From contig CBFFRP010000263.1 of assembly GCA_965644295.1 (NCBI GenBank), positions 310,001 to 374,000 of the forward strand: a DNA stretch of 64,000 nucleotides, given 5' to 3'. This document shows, piece after piece, positions 10,786 to 21,999 of this stretch. Source of the DNA: Paraphysomonas bandaiensis (taxonomy: Eukaryota; Chrysophyceae). Under the pieces are notes generated by a model. It did no database searches. It was not told the origin of the DNA and saw nothing but the letters and a program-made list of their open reading frames with translations. The position numbers were made by a program, and so were the translations under genes. Within the stretch, counting starts at the first letter, position 1. The number at the start of each line of letters is the position of its first letter.

Positions 10786-11060
10786 ACATATATCAGCAAT
10801 AAGTGCAATTGACCATTACTCCATCGCATATACAAGCATGTATCTAAAATGCAAGCAGTAAAATGTAACGATTTGATGAACTTGTCAATATGCTTGTTCC
10901 ACTGCCTCGGTGATGACCGCAAACCATATAAGGCCTTGATCAATTGAAAACACCACCCCGCTGGCAACTCTTCATCAGGTGGAGGTGCCATATAAACATC
11001 CTCTTCAAGATCGGCATAACAAAACGCTGATGATACATCCAACTGAATTGTACATCATGA
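10775..11060 (-). pseudogene. Ty1/copia reverse transcriptase fragment
   Basis: The minus-strand frame reads Q-L-D-V-S-S-A-F, then K-A-L-Y-G-L-R-S-S-P-R-Q-W, then L-L-L-I-Y-V-D-D, the conserved copia RT blocks. It stops abruptly just after the catalytic Y-V-D-D where the dispersed repeat begins. Upstream of Q-L-D the frame is degraded. No LTRs or integrase remain nearby. Confidence 0.85.
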
Positions 11061-11153
11061 TGGGTATTTCGGATTATGTTTCTGGATACTTTTCTCCCCA
11101 TTCCATGCAATCCAATGCATAAATATCATCACTTCACGTCGCTCCACAACATA

Positions 11154-14100
11154 TTAGATAGCGATCCCTAATTCTGAAATGGTCTCCGTCACAGACTTAA
11201 TTAACTCCTCACGAACACCCTTACGAATAGTAGCTAAATAGGCTTGCAACAACTCAGTCCTGCGAATCCTCTGGGACTCCTCAAAGTCAGCCCGACAGGT
11301 AAATACATTTGGGCTACGGTTATTATATCCACAATTGGCAGTATGTATGTGAGCATCGTTACCACAATCCTGTAGACAGTACCCACAGAAACCACAGTTG
11401 CAATTCGGGCAATAAAGAGCTAGGCAATGGTCATAGTCTAAGCTATCTGGAGTGAATATCCAAGCACATCTCGGACATCTAAGAGACAGAATACAATCCC
11501 TTATGTAGTTCCTATGTGTTTGTACCTCTCTATCTCTCTCGGATAACGCGGCAAGACGGATATTCTCTAGTCGTTGAGCCTCTTCGTATTGGCACCTTTC
11601 CCGCCAAGCAACAAGTTCTCGTTCACTGCGTTGATACAAACGGTGAACCTCTTCTGTTAATAACCGAACCACTTTATGGGAATCCAAGGGACCCACATTA
11701 CATCCGTGAGTATGGTAGGGGCACATGATTCGGAACTCGCCACCGTAATCTGTTCGCTCCTCCCAAACCTCATCAAACTCAGAGGCCGTCATGTTGATCC
11801 AAGGCTTCTGCAGCTCCGTGCTATTGGCTACTTGCTTAAACTTCCTCAGTATATCTTCTTTGTTGCCTCGAAGGTAAAGGTCTCGTTGCCCAGATATGTC
11901 CCATACATGAACTAATCGACGTCGACCTCTCTCAGACGTGGCCTCAACTTTGACATAAGCGTTAAGACAGCCGTCGCAAGTAAAGTGCCGAGCCTCGCCT
12001 TCGCACTGCAGCCCTTGACACATGTCTACCTCTTCCTCACACAAACAACATACTCGCATGCGAGCTTGTTGTTCTCTCTCCAGTCTCTCCTGCTCCTGCG
12101 TTCTCTCCCGCTCCTGACATAGGATTCGGTCCCGGAGGGTTTGCACATCATCAGCTAAATCTTGTATGGAAAAGAAAGACCTTTGTAGTGCATTCCTGGA
12201 GGAAAGTCGTTGCTCCGGATTTTGACACAGAATCTCACTGAGATGGTCCCTCAAATCATTGAGTTCTCCAACACACTCCGGAATCGTGTGCACTAGAAAT
12301 TCATCCACACTGCCCCGAGTGCACTCCAGGCCGAAGATATGAAGCACACACACACCAAAGGAGTACATATCAGAAGCACAAGACGGTGCTTTACCAATGA
12401 ATATCTCAGGGGCCATAAAATCATGAGACCCTCTCATTTTTCCGCCCAAAGTGGACTGATCTCGGCTCAAAGAGTCAATAGAAATATCAAAATCTGTCAA
12501 CATTGCGGTTCCCCTTTCTGAAATAAGGATATTGTCTGGCTTCACATCACAGTGTACGACATTGCTGCCGTGCAAATGAGCCAACCCATTCAGCACATCG
12601 TTGCATAGTAGACGCCTGGACAATATCCCTAACTCATGTTCTTGTCTCTTTAGGTACACCGCTAAATTTCCGTTTGTGTAAAACGGCATTTCTATATACG
12701 CTTTACTCTTCTCCAGGAATACAGCAGTGATGTCCGCTATGTACGGACTTTGACAATGGGTGGCTAATATGCGGGCTTCCCGCCAGAAGCTTTTCTGTTG
12801 GTCCTCATCGATGCATAAAAAAGCCTTTAAAAATACGTTCCTCTTAGCAAAGCGACCCCTCATAACCGAGTTTCGACTACTGCTGTCGACATATTCCAAG
12901 TCAGTGTAATCATCAATAGATCGGTCGATTATCAGTAGTCCCTTAGCCACATCAGGCAAATCTTTCGGGTCAAAACCGATACTAGGAATAATGATTGGCA
13001 GCTCAGGGTAATGAGTCAACGCAATTCGGGAGAGAGCAGCTCGCTCTTTGCACAGTGCGTTACGCTTGAACTGAAGATCAATTTTGGCATTTTTCAGATT
13101 TTCCTCGAGTTGTTGTTGTCTCGCTGTGTCACAAGTATCATCCTCAAGTTCTTGTATTTCAAACTTGTACCGCCTTATACGCCTCTGAATATTTTTAATA
13201 TCTTCCAACAAGTCGGAGAAGTGTTGCCCTTTAGGAGGACCATCAACCCATACCTCCATCTCCTCGAGCTGGCTTCGTATTCTGGCCCTCTGTTGCACAA
13301 TGTCAGCTGCTTTATGACACCAGTATGAGGTGAACCGCGTCACTGCTACACATGCTTCCCTGGTATCTCTCGTTAAGCCTGGGTAAAAACGCATAGGGTT
13401 CTGCCAATGATCCCTCTCAACTCGAAGACACGCGTCCAATTCCTTTGCACAAACTTCCAGATTATGCATACTCATGTTATTTTCTTCAACTAAGATCTCT
13501 CCAACACATCTTAAACAGTTATGGAATGCTGGAAGAGCCCTCTCAGTTTCCTCAGCGGGGGAGCGCGAGAACTGGTACACCCATTCTCTCATCTTTTCTT
13601 TGAAATCGGACAAAAGCGTCATCAGCTCAGTACACGAATACTGCCGGGTTTCTCCAGTGCATTCTACACCTTCAATCACCACATTTCCTGACCATCTACA
13701 ACCGCAGTCGACTTGCTTCAGAACCTCCAGCCAATTTTCCACGGGGGCTGCGAGGATTCTACGCATTTCAGATACTAGTGCTCGCCGAACACTATCGCGC
13801 TCACCCCGAAGTTCTTGTAGATATTCCATATCAATATCCTGACTTTCTACATGACAACGGATAGACTCTTGTAAGGACAGAAGCTTCTGTTCCAATTCTG
13901 TAAAGACAACGTCCGAACCATCAACTGACTCCAATGCTTCTATATCGGGAACAGTTAACCACGAGTCTTTGCTTTCAAATGCTGACAAAAGGCCCATCAC
14001 AGAGTCACGTAGATCATCATCAACAATTAAGGACATCCACTTCTCATCCGTACAGGTCAAATCTGGTTTACGCAAACTCCTCACTTCAGCAACTTTTGAA

Positions 14101-17100
14101 TGCACAACTGAGATATAAGAAACACATCGTCCAGCAGTCTGTCCATAACAACCATACCAATGGTATCAAACATATTATAGAACTACATCACCATCACACA
14201 CATACCTCTGCAGCTGCAGCAGCAGCTTCCTGTCTCCACCGCTTAGCCTAAACATTACACACACACAAACTCAACTCAAATCCAAAACTCACTCCGCACT
14301 TAATTACACCAACCATACCAATGCTATCAATCATATTATATCTTATAACTACATCATCATCACACACATACCTCTGCAGTCGCAGCAGCAGCTTCCTGTC
14401 TCCACCGCTTAGCCTAAACATTACACACACACAAACTCAACTCAAATCCAAAACTCACTCCGCACTTAATTACACCAACCATACCAATACTATCAATCAT
14501 ATTATATCTTATAACTACATCATCATCACACACATACCTCTGCAGTCGCAGCAGCAGCTTCCTGTCTCCACCGCTTAGCCTAAACATTACACACACACAC
14601 AAGCTCAACTCAAATCCAAAACTCACTCCGCACTTAATTACACCAACCATACCAATACTATCAATCATATTATATCTTATAACTACATTATCATCATCAC
14701 ACACATACCTCTGCAGTCGAAGCAGCAGCTACCTGTCTCCACCGCTTAGCCTACACATTACACACACACATACATACATGATTCGAATGATGCTATATCT
14801 CAGGTTCTACATACGAAATATATACTAACATGTGTATTTATTAACGACTGGCGCATCGCATCATCTTTTGCCAAGTCAACAGGAGTCTGACCCTTCTACG
14901 AAGCATAACAATAAACATAGAGAGTAGTAACACAGTGCATCACCACATGTTCCTATTGCCTTTCACATAATGGGTGTGCGGGGTCAATATATGCGTCTGT
15001 ATATGTATCTATGTGTGTATGTATGAATGTATATGTATAGAGGGGTTACTTACTTTGTTTTGTATAGTAATATCTGCTCCTTTTCTAGTAAGATACTCAG
15101 CTATATCTCTGCGACCTTTAGATACAGCCAAGTGAAGAGCTGTATCACCACCCTATAAAACAATAACAATAATCACATATGAGCCCTTACACACTCTATG
15201 TATGTATGTATGTAGGTAGGTATGTAGAGGGGTTACTTACTTTGGTTTGTATAGTAATATCTGTTCCTTCACTTATCAGATACTCAGCTATATCTCTATG
15301 ACCTTTAGAGACAGCGAAATGAAGAGCTGTTAAACCGCCCTATAAAACAATAACAATAATCACATATGAGCCCTTACACACTCTATGTATGTAGGTAGAT
15401 ACGTGTGTATGCACACATAGAGGTGTTACTTACTTTGTTTCGTATAGTAATATCTGTTCCTTCACTTATCAGATACTCAGCTATATCTCTGTGACCTTTA
15501 GAGACAGCCAAATGAAGAGCTGTATCACCCCGCTATAAAACAATAATAATAATCACATATGAACCCTTATAACCCTATATGTATGTTGGTAGGTACGTGT
15601 GTATGTATACATAGAGGTGTTACTTACCTTGGTTTGTATAGTTATATCTGCTCCTTCACTTATTAGATACTCAGCTATTTCTCTGTGACCTTTAGAGACA
15701 GCCGAATGAAGAGCTGTCCAACCACCCTATAAAGTAGTAATAATTATAATCACATATCAGCCTTTATAACACTCCATGTATGTATGAATGTACATATGTA
15801 TGTCTATAGTGGGGTTACTTACTTTGTTTCGTATAGTAATATTTGCTCCTTTACTTATAAGATACTCAGCTATATCTCTGTGACCTCCAGAGACAGCCCT
15901 GTGAAGGGCCGTGGAACCACCCTTAAACACAATAACAACAATCAAATATGAATCCTATAACCCCGTACATATATAACATAAACTGTATACATATGTATGC
16001 ATGTATGTATGTATCTATGTGTGTATGTATGCATGTATGTATAGAGGGGTTACTTACATTGTCTCGTATAGTGATATCGGCTCCTGCTCTCATAAGATAC
16101 TCAGCTATATCGCTGTCACCATTAGAGGCAGCGTAGTGAAGAGCTGTCCAACCATCCTATAAAACAATAATAAAAATCACATTTGAGCCTTTATAAGACA
16201 GTATGATTATATGTATATATGTAGGTACGTGTGTATGTACACATAGAGGGGTTACTTACATCGCCTCGTATAGTAATATCTGCTCCTGCATTTATCAGAT
16301 ACTCAGCTATATCTATGTAACCTCCATAAACAGCCAAGTGAAGAGCTGTATCACCATCCTAAAAATAATAATAATCACATTAAACAATATATATGTATGT
16401 CTATAAGTATGTGTATCATTATACATTAAAAGTATGTATGTGTGTGTATGTCTATATATGTGTATGTATAGAGGGGTTACTTACATTGGTTTGTGTAGTA
16501 ATATCTGCTCCTGCTCTTATAAGATACGCAGCTATATCGCTGTCACCATTAGAGGCAGCATGGTGAAGAGCCGTCCAACCATCCTATAAAACAATAGCAA
16601 TAATCACATACGAGTCCTTATAAGACTGTATGTAGGTATGTATATATATGTGTATGTATAGAGGGGTTACTTACATTGGCTTGTATAGTAATATCTGCTC
16701 CTGCATTTATCAGATACTCAGCTATATCTATGTGACCTCCACAGACAGCCAAGTGAAGAGCTGTATCACCATCCTAAAAATAATAATAATCACATTAAAC
16801 AATATATATGTATGTCTATAAGTATGTGTATCATTATACATCTATAAAAGTATATATGTGTGTGTATGTCTATATATGTGTATGTATAGAGGGGTTACTT
16901 ACATTGGTTTGTGTAGTAATATCTGCTCCTGCTCTTATAAGATACGCAGCTATATCGCTGTCACCATTAGAGGCAGCATGGTGAAGAGCCGTCCAACCAT
17001 CCTATAAAACAATAACAATAATCACATACGAGTCCTTATAAGACTGTATGTAGGTATGTATATATATGTGTATGTATAGAGGGGTTACTTACATTGGCTT

Positions 17101-17403
17101 GTATAGTAATATCTGCTCCTGCATTTATCAGATACTCAGCTATATCTCTGTGACCTCCATAAATAGCCAAGTGAAGAGCTGTATCACCATCCTAAAAATA
17201 ATAATAATCACATTAAACAATATATATGTATGTCTATAAGTATGTGTATCATTATACATCTATAAAAGTATATATGTGTATGTATGTAGGTATGGTATGT
17301 ATGTGGTTCTTACCTCGTCATTTGTATTGATATCACCTCTACGAACACACCTCTTGACTACATTGATATCACCGTTATGAGTAGCTGTAATAATATCAGT
17401 CAT
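11154..17403 (-). CDS. Ankyrin repeat - protein kinase - RBR-like zinc domain protein, 18 exons
   Basis: Spliced model, all joins phase 0: 17403-17314; eleven 99-nt exons starting 17191, 17001, 16773, 16583, 16358, 16156, 15921, 15726, 15532, 15339, 15152; 14895-14830; four 42-nt exons 14750-14709, 14579-14538, 14413-14372, 14247-14206; 14138-11154. This gives 1465 aa. It begins M-T-D-I-I-T-A-T-H-N-G-D. Each 99-nt exon is one ankyrin repeat (T-A-L-H-x-A, D-I-A-E-Y-L, G-A-D-I-T), the 66-nt exon a capping repeat, and the 42-nt exons an Ala-rich helix repeat (A-K-R-W-R-Q-E). The last exon holds a kinase domain (about 880-1140; L-K-A-F, H-C-D-V-K-P-D-N at about 1000, D-F-D in place of DFG, M-A-P-E), a Glu/Arg coiled segment, then RING-like Cys clusters (C-C-L-C near 1167; C-P-R-C ... 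C-P-N-C-N-C-G-F-C-G-Y-C from about 1358). Kinase and ubiquitin-ligase activities are inferred from these motifs. Confidence 0.8.
14206..14750 (-). repeat. Four tandem 42-nt mini-exons with about 124-nt introns
   Basis: Units of 166-171 bp repeat four times, each with a TTTAG/TGTAG acceptor, a 42-nt exon (14 codons, A-K-R-W-R-Q-x-A-A-A-x-T-A-E) and a GTATGT donor. They lie between the last ankyrin exon and the kinase exon of the same gene and keep phase 0, so any number of copies leaves the protein in frame. Confidence 0.8.
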
Positions 17404-18936
17404 CTTTATATCTTAATGGAAATATAGCAACATACCCTCATATCTGCATGTATATCCTCATATGAGTATCCATATTTTGGACATCATTCATGTTGCAGTT
17501 TTTTTGACCGACACAAAAACCCTGGACATTTACCTGTAAGACATAAACATATCCAGGGTTTTATATCAATATCAAAAATCAGCATACAACAAGAAAATCT
17601 GGATTTCTATATGCAGAATTCTGAATTATAAGTATTTCTGTTGTGCAAAAGTATGAATATATAGATACTTTTATATGTATAGTATGATATTGTGGTGCTT
17701 ATCACTGCACTGAAGTGGATCATATTCTTATTATTGAAAGGGTCACTCACACTATTAAACTGCTCAAAGAATATATCTGATCTGATATCCAGTGTATTAT
17801 ATGATTAGAGAACATGAGTGTGGGTTCCTATCAATGAATGTATATACGTACGACTAGTACAAGTAGTATGGAGCAGGGTAGCGTGGCCATAGTGTAGGCT
17901 CACTGGTACACCACCTATAACACCGAGATAGCACTGATTCTACCACCCACGTACCCGTGTACCAACGTAGCTGACCGCATAGATTAGCACAGACACTGTT
18001 GCCGCCTCATCGGTATTCACCTTCACTGAGATTACGCCGGATTTCTCATAGCTATGCATGACTTATATATATATATATAATTCGCGTAGATTCTAGTAGG
18101 ACCATGTTTACCTTACCATAACCTAGCAAAGATTACGCGGAGCTTCTCGTGACCATGCATGACTTAGTATAGGCCTAGTGTGACATTGGCCGGGGCCCCT
18201 TCTCCCCTTGAATGCACGGGGTTTCTCGTAATCTCATATAGGCTATGTAAGTATAGTGTAGACCATCGTTTCTTTATGTATGTGTAAATTTTAAATTTAG
18301 AGAATCAATTCATTTCTAATAATAAGTAATATATATTATGACTGTTGGAAGTAAAGAGCAAGTTTGGCATGGAACAGCCGAAAAAACTAGGTGGTCAATC
18401 AGAAAGCAGAACCAATAGCGTCCAGTTGAACTCCAAAGAAACTAAAGCTTAGAACATTCAGACACAACACCGGAATCTATGTATTGCTTAGTTTAGTTAA
18501 CACTAGTACACTAGCACTATACGAGAGAGCACGCCCTCAGAATGGGGCAGCAGCATTCTTTATTGTGTGGTGTGCATGCGAGCCTCCACTATGGCATGAT
18601 TGTATGATTGGGAAATGAGAATAGCTAGCTATTTTGATGTTCTTTACAGCGACTGCCTCCTATAACTATAGAATAATATAGTTTTTCATAAGATATTCTG
18701 AATGCAATTGTATATAATATCAGATATCAGCACAGTTCCCTTGTCCAGATTGGACTATATCTTAGAAAGTATTTATTCGAAAAAAGAATCTACTTAGCTC
18801 GCCATTTAGTGCAAAGGAAAATAAGCGTAAGTAAGCAAAATGGCTATTATTATCAGCGCGTTATAGTGGAGCACATATAACACAGATACAGTCACAAAAG
18901 CAACCGCTAACGTCTTTCGGACACGCAGCGGCCTTT
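17404..18936. other. Intergenic region upstream of the ankyrin-kinase gene
   Basis: AT-rich, with a short (TA)n tract near 18065-18080. No open frame or RNA gene is recognised. The right end merges with the 3' region of the thioredoxin-like gene on the minus strand. Confidence 0.4.
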
Positions 18937-18983
18937 ATCAGCTAAACAGCACTATCAAAGTTAATGGCACTGTCTACCGTCAT
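18937..18983 (-). promoter_or_regulatory. SECIS-like hairpin downstream of the triple-TGA gene
   Basis: On the minus strand, ATGA at 18983-18980 and TGAT at 18940-18937 bracket a helix of about 12 pairs (GGTAGACAGTGC against GTGCTGTTTAGC, with some G-U pairs and one G-G mismatch). It is capped by a loop containing AA. This is the order of a eukaryotic SECIS core: non-Watson-Crick quartet, helix II, apical As. It begins 63 nt after the stop of the gene at 19047-19811. The gap from ATGA to AA is 17 nt, longer than the usual 10-13, so this is a candidate only. Confidence 0.45.
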
Positions 18984-19046
18984 CCCACCTAGTGACTGCG
19001 CATATCATACATGGAGCACATAACGCGCTAATGCAGCGATTTCGAC

Positions 19047-19811
19047 TTAAAGCTCGCTGGAGTCAGGGGACAGCTGTTTCAGGATAGCTATCCGCTGCTT
19101 CAGCCATTGAGCCAAATCAGGAGTCATTTTTGACGCCTTCATGCCTTGTAGACGAGTTAGCTGGGAAGCTGTTGAGGCTGAGTCTTTATCTTTCCATTTG
19201 GCAATAAAATCTTTCTCTCGGTCACTGCAGCCATCTCCAGTTTCTACAGTGCAGAGAGATATTCCACCTGCCTCAATGACATAATCCTCCATCATCTTCT
19301 CGTCTCCAAGCTCATCACACATGGCTTTAGAGGTTTTCTTTTCATAGGGTGCGCCCTCGTACCCTGTCTGTTTGTTGAAGTATTTTATCGTTGGCCAGCC
19401 CCCAGCACCAGGTTGGTGGTTACCACGAATTTGTTGTTCACTAAGGTTGATGTCTCCGAAAGCAACATCAGAACGACCAGCATAGCGCCTGGTGATAGCA
19501 TTCCACGCAGGCGCCTGCTTTCTGATATCAAAAGTGCAGCTACATTAACAAGTTCGGATATCGATATGCTCTTGTTTACCGTCATCATCCTCATCCAGGA
19601 CTAGCTATCCACCGCACGAATAGCGTTTTTCCGGCATCGACTTCAGATTTGACGATATCATCAAAATTATCAGTAGTTAACTGGTGACTGTATTGCCTGT
19701 ACAAGATTTATCATACACTGTATGGGGCTATGCGATACGTTACCAATGATCATCTGGATAGATGGCAGAGGCAAACCCAGTCATTGCTACTAGCAACAAC
19801 GAGTACATCAT
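19047..19811 (-). CDS. ER thioredoxin-like protein with three in-frame TGA codons, candidate selenoprotein
   Basis: Exons 19811-19744, 19696-19580 and 19521-19047 join in consistent phase to 219 residues plus a TAA stop. Residues 1-16 (M-M-Y-S-L-L-L-V-A-M-T-G-F-A-S-A) form a signal peptide. A thioredoxin-type strand follows (L-T-T-D-N-F-D-D-I-V, K-T-L-F-V-R-W-I-A-S-P-G). Where the family has its Cys redox motif the codons are TGA-GGA-TGA-TGA (19593-19591, 19587-19585, 19584-19582). After them the frame continues, through a correctly phased splice, as R-K-Q-A-P-A-W-N and then G-G-W-P-T-I-K-Y-F-N (cis-Pro strand) and a helical tail with M-C-D-E-L-G-D. Reading TGA as selenocysteine gives U-G-U-U at residues 58-61. 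A SECIS-like hairpin follows the stop. A recent pseudogene is the alternative, but nothing else in it is broken. It is divergent from the TOG gene. Confidence 0.65.
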
Positions 19812-20281
19812 ATTTAATAGAGCACTGAGAGTTACTCAACACTCTTTACAAAATCTGATTGCTTACTCAAATTATTGACAGCTGGCACATACATATGTAC
19901 GCTATATGTATACCTATACGGCACACTGGTGCGTGTTGTGGTCTCGAAATTTCGATATACATACACAACGTACACAATAGTATCCTGCGTACCATACTAT
20001 ACTGCTGTATTCCACATATTGAGATCTTCGACAGTCATTACCGATACTATTTCAGTTTCATACTATCATATATACTGTACTCATCTGTATTCTCTCCTAC
20101 ATATACTCTCTATACTATATTCACATATGTATGTATCGTACGAGTAACCGTTGAAAACCATCACCACTTCTGCCCTTGTGAAACGATTCTTCCCATGCAT
20201 GTATAACAATCACTCTTGTTTCACTCTTCATATATTTTTCACATTTCAGCATTGTGGTAGATATTGACACCAGGAAAGCAA

Positions 20282-21999
20282 ATGGGAAATTCAAGCAGTA
20301 AAGGTAAGAAATCAAAGAATGATGCCGCACCCGTTGCGGAGGGAACCGCAGGCAATAACAAGTAAGTTCTACACCCTCATAGTACAACCGTTCTGATTTT
20401 GTTACATACAGATCTCCCCAAGAGTCAGCTGTATTGGAAAAGGAAGAACCAAAGGCAGAGCCCGTGGTAGCGCTTGATACGAATGATAAGGATACTAAAC
20501 CTGAAGTCGTCGAAACTCTACCTCAGAGTGCTGAAACTGTAGAAAAACCCAACCCTGTCGAGTGCAATGATGTTGAGGAGATTTGCCAAAATATACCTCC
20601 AACTCAGACAGAGACAGTTGATAATACTCCTGCTGAATCTGAGATTCAGTTGGAGAAAGATATGGAGTTAGAGGAGCCATTTGCTGAATTATCTGAAACT
20701 CCAGCAATTGCCACCACTGAGAAACCGGACCCTGAGCAAGAGGCCCGCGATGCTGAATATGCTACAAGCATGGAATTAGTTAAAGAAATATGCAGCCCTA
20801 CTGTATCCTACAGTCTAGCATCTGATCAATGGGCTCATCGTAAGGAAGGCCTTGAGATGATTCAGAAGTGTATCGAGAGAAACAACACCAAAGCCAAAAC
20901 TATGGAATACGAAGTGGTAGTTAAAGAATTTTCTGCAATTTGTGTTATATTGCGAAAATTCTTTGAAGATCGCGTGGCTCCAGTATATTTTGCGGCTTAC
21001 GATTGTTTCCGGGCATTACTAAAGGTTTATGCGCCATATGTTGATGGACCTGGTGTAATGGATCTGCTGCGGTCGCTAGCTGTACGTCTTTTGAACAGTA
21101 TGGGTGGAGAGGCAACTGGCACCAACAGGAGAACACAGAAAGAGGCATGCAGGTGTATGCTTCGCATTGCACGCTTGACGCACGTGGATGGTTTAGCAGT
21201 AGTGCTGCCTCTTCTCACTGACGACGCATGTTCCCTCCGTCCCCGACTTGCGTTGCTGAAACTCTTGGTTCAAGAGTTCCGCATTGAAGAGTCTTCCAAC
21301 GGTAACTGTGGTGGAGGCATCTCTTCAGAATTAGTTATGTCAGTTTGTCATCCTGCCCTCTCCCATCCCGATGACAAAACCAGAAAAGCCGCAGTAGATA
21401 ACATTGGCGTCGCCTACTCAATGGCTGGAAAGAGTATCAAGATGCTTTTGGGCGACGTTAAGCCAGCTACTCTGAAAGTTTTGGAGAGGAAATTCGCTGA
21501 AATCGACGGTGTTGAATTACCAGTGTCAGCTAGAGAACCGGACAGTGGTCTCAAAAAAAGGAAGTCTAAGAAGAGGTTGAATGCTTCTAAGAGCGGAGAG
21601 AATATTCGTAATCTTGCTCCTGTGCTCGTAAAATCCACGAGCAGCTTTATGAGCAGCACGGTCCCTTCTGATTTTACAATAACGGAAGAGGTAAAGAATA
21701 AGGAGAACAACGAGAACAGTGCACGTGTTGTGAAACCTGCTTCTCAGCAACAAAATAAAGATGATTCTCCACAACAGGAGGTGGATAACAATGATCGGCC
21801 TCTACAAGAATTAAAGCCTATCAGTCGCCAACTATTTATGGAGTCAGCAGCAGAGGGAAGCTACGGCAATGGGGGATGTAGATTCCACATTGAAGATGAC
21901 ATCATTGAAAAAACTAAGAAACCGAACTCTATCAGCAAGCCTTTGGTGAAGCCACGGCATGTGGATAACTCTAGATTCGTAATCGATGATGTTTGCTAA
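20282..21999 (+). CDS. N-myristoylatable TOG/HEAT-repeat protein (CEP104-like domain)
   Basis: Exons 20282-20361 and 20412-21999, with a 50-nt intron (GTAAGT...ACATACAG) splitting a Lys codon, give 555 aa. The start M-G-N-S-S-S-K-G-K-K is a textbook N-myristoylation signal plus basic patch, suggesting membrane anchoring. An acidic low-complexity segment (to about 140) precedes a helical-repeat domain (about 155-430) with Q-W-A-H-R-K-E-G-L-E, R-K-F-F-E-D-R-V-A-P-V-Y and a K-T-R-K-A-A-V-D-N loop. The spacing recalls the TOG domain of CEP104-type ciliary tip proteins. A basic linker (K-K-R-K-S-K-K-R) and an acidic disordered tail follow. The TOG assignment is by pattern and moderately sure; tubulin binding is inferred. 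Confidence 0.65.

Noticed and set aside
19580-19600. Genome-wide reassignment of TGA to an amino acid
   Set aside because: TGA is the natural stop of the ArfGAP, TatD-fusion and 53389-54615 genes, so TGA is a normal stop here.
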